NCBI GenBank assembly: GCA_041687475.1
Contig: JAWLBW010000190.1
Span: 1-8,930 of the forward strand
DNA: 8,930 bases
Source of the DNA: JAWLBW01 sp041687475
GTDB taxonomy: Bacteria > J088 > JAWLBW01
Reading direction: 5' to 3'
This document shows positions 6,519 to 8,930 of this stretch, one piece after another. Below the pieces are notes generated by a model. It had not been told where the DNA came from, did no database searches, and saw nothing but the letters and a program-made list of their open reading frames with translations. Position 1 is the first letter of the stretch; every line of letters starts with the position of its first letter. The translations under genes and the position numbers were made by a program.

Positions 6519-6540
6519 ACCGGTCGCCGCGGTGGCCGGT
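6519..6540 (+). promoter_or_regulatory. Strong GC hairpin in the rplF-rplR gap
   Basis: ACCGGTCG (6519-6526) pairs with TGGCCGGT (6533-6540) around CCGCGG, giving 8 RNA pairs including two G-U wobbles. It starts 8 nt after the rplF stop. No U-run follows. The rest of the gap (6541-6617) holds a weaker bulged pairing between GGGG...CGA (6570-6578) and TCGCCCC (6595-6601), then the rplR SD. I see no ORF or promoter in the gap. A role in mRNA processing or translational control is inference. Confidence 0.45.
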
Positions 6541-6617
6541 TGTGCCGACATACCAGATTCGAATTCAGAGGGGACCGAAGTTCGCCAGCCGAAATCGCCC
6601 CCGAGAAGGAGTTGCAG

Positions 6618-6971
6618 ATGGATCGCAATATTCGCAAACAGAAAGCGGCCCACGCCCGGAAAGCCCGGGTACGCCGCAAAATCAAGGGCTCGACCGAGCG
6701 TCCGCGCCTTTCGGTGTTCCGCAGCCTCAGCCACATTTACGTTCAGGTCATTGACGACTCCAAGGGCGTAACGCTGCTGTCGGCTTCGAGCCGCGCCGAC
6801 AAGCTTGACGGAAAGGGCGCTGAAAAGGCCGCCAAAGTCGGCAAACTCGTGGCTGAGCGTGCGCTCGCCGCTGGCATCAATACCATCGTCTTCGATCGCT
6901 CGCGTTACCGCTATCACGGCCAGGTCAAGGCCCTGGCAGACGCGGCCCGCGAAGCCGGTCTCAAGTTCTAA
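6618..6971 (+). CDS. rplR: 50S ribosomal protein L18
   Basis: L18 binds 5S rRNA with L5 and L25-family proteins and builds the central protuberance. The 117-residue protein starts MDRNIRKQKAAHARKARVRRKI, a basic flexible N-terminus. The core LSVFRSLSHIYVQVIDDSKGVTLLSAS is typical, as is the diagnostic end VFDRSRYRYHGQVKALADAAREAGLKF (91-117). The ATG at 6618 is set by family length and by GAAGGAG at 6605-6611, 6 nt upstream. The frame is open to a GTG at 6540, but the extra residues have no L18 character and would read through the intergenic structure. rpsE follows after 11 nt. Confidence 0.98.
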   Translation: MDRNIRKQKAAHARKARVRRKIKGSTERPRLSVFRSLSHIYVQVIDDSKGVTLLSASSRADKLDGKGAEKAAKVGKLVAERALAAGINTIVFDRSRYRYHGQVKALADAAREAGLKF

Positions 6972-6982
6972 GGGAGTCTACC

Positions 6983-7498
6983 TTGGCATACGATAACCGC
7001 AACGTCGATCGCGACTCGGAATTCAAAGAAAAGGTCGTAAACATCGCCCGCGTCGCCAAAGTGGTGAAGGGCGGTCGGCGCTTCAGCTTCGCCGCGCTCG
7101 TGGTCGTCGGCGACGGCAATGGTCGCGTCGGCGTTGGCCTTGGTAAGGCCAACGAAGTACCCGAATCGATTCGCAAGGGCATTGAACAGGCCAAGAAGGC
7201 GCTGGTTCGCATTCCCCTGCGCGACGGAACGATTCCGCACGAAGTGCTGGGTCGCTTCGGTTCGGGCAATGTGCTGCTCAAGCCCGCCAGCAAGGGTACC
7301 GGTGTTATCGCCGGTGGCGCCGTGCGCGCCGTCGTCGAACTCGCCGGCGTGAGCGACATTCTGACCAAGAGCCTTGGCTCGAGCAACCCGCACAACGTTG
7401 TGAAGGCCACCATGCGTGGGCTCATGGCGCTGCGCAGCCCCGAAGAAATCGCCCGCAAGCGCGGTCTCGATACGGCCGCCGTTGAAGGAGCGCAGTAA
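6983..7498 (+). CDS. rpsE: 30S ribosomal protein S5 with TTG start
   Basis: S5 sits at the mRNA entry channel, affects decoding accuracy, and works with S3 and S4 in unwinding mRNA. The 171 residues contain the double-stranded RNA-binding-like N-terminal domain (about 14-77), with VVNIARVAKVVKGGRRFSFAALVVVGDGNGRVGVGLGKA. The C-terminal domain (about 80-160) has GSGNVLLKPASKGTGVIAGGAVRAVVELAGV and LGSSNPHNVVKATMRGL. The start is TTG: it follows GGGAG (6972-6976) by 6 nt, gives the normal N-terminal length, and no ATG or GTG gives a comparable start. A TTG start is uncommon in so highly expressed a gene. The stop overlaps rpmD by one base. Confidence 0.96.
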   Translation: MAYDNRNVDRDSEFKEKVVNIARVAKVVKGGRRFSFAALVVVGDGNGRVGVGLGKANEVPESIRKGIEQAKKALVRIPLRDGTIPHEVLGRFGSGNVLLKPASKGTGVIAGGAVRAVVELAGVSDILTKSLGSSNPHNVVKATMRGLMALRSPEEIARKRGLDTAAVEGAQ

Positions 7499-7689
7499 TG
7501 GCTAACGACAGCAAGAAGATTCGCGTTACCCTGCGTCGCAGTCTGGCGTCGACCACGCCGAAGCAGCGTGCCAATCTGCACGGCCTCGGCCTGAAGAAGA
7601 TCGGCAACAGCCGCGAACTCGAAGATACCAAGGCCATTCGCGGCATGATCAATGTCGTGTCGCACATGGTCGAAGTTACTGAGGCCTGA
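7498..7689 (+). CDS. rpmD: 50S ribosomal protein L30
   Basis: L30 is a small large-subunit protein that many bacterial lineages have lost; its presence here is a modest taxonomic clue. The 63 residues include KKIRVTLRRSLASTTPKQRANLHGLGLKKIGNS, with the family core LGLKKIGNSRELEDTKAIRGMINVVSHMVEV. That core matches the usual KRxxHxxTLxGLGLxKxxx...DTPxxRGMxxxVxHLV pattern. The ATG overlaps the rpsE stop as TAATG, and GAAGGAG at 7484-7490 is 7 nt upstream, so coupled translation is likely. The TGA stop falls in the loop of a perfect 6-bp inverted repeat (7681-7697), the first of three stems before rplO. Confidence 0.97.
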   Translation: MANDSKKIRVTLRRSLASTTPKQRANLHGLGLKKIGNSRELEDTKAIRGMINVVSHMVEVTEA

Positions 7690-7750
7690 TTGGCCTCCGG
7701 GCGTTAGACCGCCTGGTTCACGTTTTCTGATTTCGAGCGCATTGGCGCTC
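7681..7750 (+). promoter_or_regulatory. Three consecutive stem-loops between rpmD and rplO
   Basis: Stem 1: GAGGCC (7681-7686) with GGCCTC (7692-7697), loop TGATT containing the rpmD stop. Stem 2: CCGGGCG (7697-7703) with CGCCTGG (7710-7716), one G-U pair, loop TTAGAC. It shares base 7697 with stem 1, so one closing pair must yield. Stem 3: GAGCGC (7735-7740) with GCGCTC (7745-7750), loop ATTG, ending 5 nt before the rplO SD. The run GTTTT at 7722-7726 after stem 2 is too short and too far for a confident terminator. The layout suggests an mRNA control or processing region, which is inference. Confidence 0.5.
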
Positions 7751-7767
7751 TCCCATGAGGATTTGCG

Positions 7768-8214
7768 ATGAAACTGCATGAACTGGCCCCCCAACCGGGC
7801 GCAAAGCACAGCCCCAAGCGCGTGGGACGTGGCATGGGCAGCGGACTCGGCAAGACGTCGGGCCGCGGTCAGAAGGGCCAGAAGGCCCGCTCCGGCGGCG
7901 GTAAGAAGGAAGGTTTCGAGGGTGGTCAGATGCCGCTGCAGCGCCGTCTGCCCAAGTTCGGCTTCACGAACATTTTCCGCAAGGAATTTGCCATTGTGAA
8001 CGTCGGCGACCTCAGCCGCGTCTTCAAGGCCAACGCCGTCGTCAACGAAGACAGCCTGCTCGAGACCGGTCTTCTCAAGAAAATCGGCGAAGGCGTCAAG
8101 GTGCTCGGCAATGGTTCAATCGATAAGGCGCTGACCGTTCAGGTTCGCAAAATCAGCGCGGCCGCCCGTCAGAAAATCGAGGCAGCCGGCGGCAAAGTCG
8201 AGGTCGTTGAGTGA
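7768..8214 (+). CDS. rplO: 50S ribosomal protein L15
   Basis: L15 is a late-assembling large-subunit protein whose long basic N-terminal extension threads through 23S rRNA. The 148 residues begin MKLHELAPQPGAKHSPKRVGRGMGSGLGKTSGRGQKGQKARSG-type sequence: the Gly/Lys/Arg-rich extension spans about residues 12-65. It ends in the conserved QMPLQRRLPKFGF. The globular C-terminal half has the VNVGDLSRVF motif, then VKVLGNGSIDKALTVQV and a helix that closes with AAGGKVEVVE. TGAGGA at 7756-7761 lies 6 nt before the ATG. The 78-nt gap upstream holds three possible stems. The stop overlaps secY as GTGA. Confidence 0.98.
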   Translation: MKLHELAPQPGAKHSPKRVGRGMGSGLGKTSGRGQKGQKARSGGGKKEGFEGGQMPLQRRLPKFGFTNIFRKEFAIVNVGDLSRVFKANAVVNEDSLLETGLLKKIGEGVKVLGNGSIDKALTVQVRKISAAARQKIEAAGGKVEVVE

Positions 8215-8930
8215 CTGGCAACACGGCATCGCTGAACAAGCTGCCTGAGTTGCAGCGGCGCCTGCTGTACACGCTGGCTTTGCTGGCGGTGTACCGCGTT
8301 GGCGTTTTCGTGCCTACGCCGGGCGTCGATGCCTCGGCGTTGCAGGGGCTTATTCAGCAGCAATCGGGTAACCTGATCGGGTTCTTCAACCTGTTTTCAG
8401 GTGGTGCGCTGGAGCAGTTTTCGATTCTGACGCTCAACGTCATGCCGTACATCACGGCGTCGATTATTCTTCAGCTGATGACCATGGTCTTTCCGACCCT
8501 CGACCGCCTGAATAAACAGGGCGAGAGCGGCCGTGCGAAGATCAATCAGTGGACGCGGTACCTGACGGTCGGCCTTGCCTTCGTGCAGGGTTTTGCCATC
8601 GCCAGCACCCTCGAAGCGCAGACCGGTCTTGCCGGTCAGCCCATCGTGACCGAGCCCGGCTGGGCCTTCCGGATCTTGACGGCGCTGACGCTCACGGCGG
8701 GCACGATCTTCCTCATGTGGCTCGGCGAGCGCATTACCGAACGTGGTATCGGCAACGGCGTCAGTCTGATCATCACGGCCGGTATCGTGGCGCGCTTCCC
8801 GGCCGCCATCGGTAATACCTTCTCGCTCGTTCGTACGGGCGAGCTTGCCGTGTTCACGGTGGTCGGTCTGTTTATTCTGGCCCTGGGCGTCGTCGGTATC
8901 ATCGTTTACTTCGAACGGGCCGCCCGACGC
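8211..8930 (+). CDS. secY: Protein translocase channel subunit SecY (5' part, partial)
   Basis: SecY is the membrane channel of the Sec translocon, passing unfolded proteins with SecE, SecG and SecA. The window holds 240 residues of a protein usually about 440 long; the frame is open at the edge. Start is GTG at 8211, overlapping the rplO stop, with GAGG (8200-8203) 7 nt upstream. TM1 is about residues 18-35. FNLFSGGALEQFSILTLNVMPYITASIILQL (59-89) covers the plug and TM2. TM3 is about 118-135, TM4 about 153-173, TM5 about 182-200 and TM6 about 213-235. The cytosolic loop GESGRAKINQWTRY (104-117) and MWLGERITERGIGNG (169-183) are hallmark blocks. Its place after rplO is standard for spc. Confidence 0.97.
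   Translation, partial: MTGNTASLNKLPELQRRLLYTLALLAVYRVGVFVPTPGVDASALQGLIQQQSGNLIGFFNLFSGGALEQFSILTLNVMPYITASIILQLMTMVFPTLDRLNKQGESGRAKINQWTRYLTVGLAFVQGFAIASTLEAQTGLAGQPIVTEPGWAFRILTALTLTAGTIFLMWLGERITERGIGNGVSLIITAGIVARFPAAIGNTFSLVRTGELAVFTVVGLFILALGVVGIIVYFERAARR

Noticed and set aside
6540..6617. A longer L18 starting at GTG 6540
   Set aside because: The extra 26 residues are not L18-like, and the ATG at 6618 has a proper SD and gives the family length.
7710..7730. A possible intrinsic terminator after rpmD (stem 2 with GTTTT)
   Set aside because: The T-run is four bases and starts several nt after the stem, and essential genes rplO and secY follow in the same direction.
8211..8214. Four-base stop/start overlaps (here, and at 665-668 and 3536-3539) as a novelty
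   Set aside because: Overlaps of this type are routine in bacterial ribosomal protein operons and simply indicate translational coupling.
8549..8815. An 88-codon plus-strand frame inside secY
   Set aside because: The SecY frame running through the same bases has clear hallmark motifs; this frame is a shadow with His/Arg-rich, non-protein-like composition.

Overview
This window is one uninterrupted, plus-strand run of ribosomal protein genes in the classic bacterial S10-spc order. It starts inside the last codons of rplC (L3), then carries rplD, rplW, rplB, rpsS, rplV, rpsC, rplP, rpmC and rpsQ (rest of the S10 operon). These are followed by rplN, rplX, rplE, rpsN, rpsH, rplF, rplR, rpsE, rpmD, rplO and the first 240 codons of secY (spc operon). 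I find no mobile element, CRISPR array, tRNA, rRNA or foreign gene, and no convincing promoter or terminator.

The organism is a bacterium with fairly GC-rich DNA and strong G/C preference at third codon positions. L24 carries a four-cysteine zinc ribbon, S14 is the short zinc-binding form, and L30 (rpmD) is present. This fits several GC-rich phyla (for example Myxococcota and other former Deltaproteobacteria, Acidobacteriota, Gemmatimonadota). I cannot choose between them by eye.

Genes are packed tightly. rplD/rplW, rplP/rpmC and rplO/secY overlap by 4 nt, and rpsE/rpmD overlap by 1 nt (TAATG). Most other gaps are under 50 nt and hold a recognisable Shine-Dalgarno (SD) sequence. The wider gaps are 38 nt (rplW-rplB), 48 nt (rpsQ-rplN, the S10/spc boundary), 107 nt (rplF-rplR) and 78 nt (rpmD-rplO). 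Each of these four contains at least one inverted repeat that can fold in the mRNA; the rpmD-rplO gap can form three in a row.

The proteins work together as parts of the ribosome. L4 and L22 line the exit tunnel; L23 and L29 ring its mouth; L2, L14 and L16 support the catalytic centre and subunit bridges; L5 and L18 carry 5S rRNA; S3 and S5 guard the mRNA entry. SecY is the membrane channel that receives many nascent chains. The genes look intact and ordinary. I see no previously undescribed system; what merits a second look is the intergenic mRNA structure and a few start-codon and residue details.
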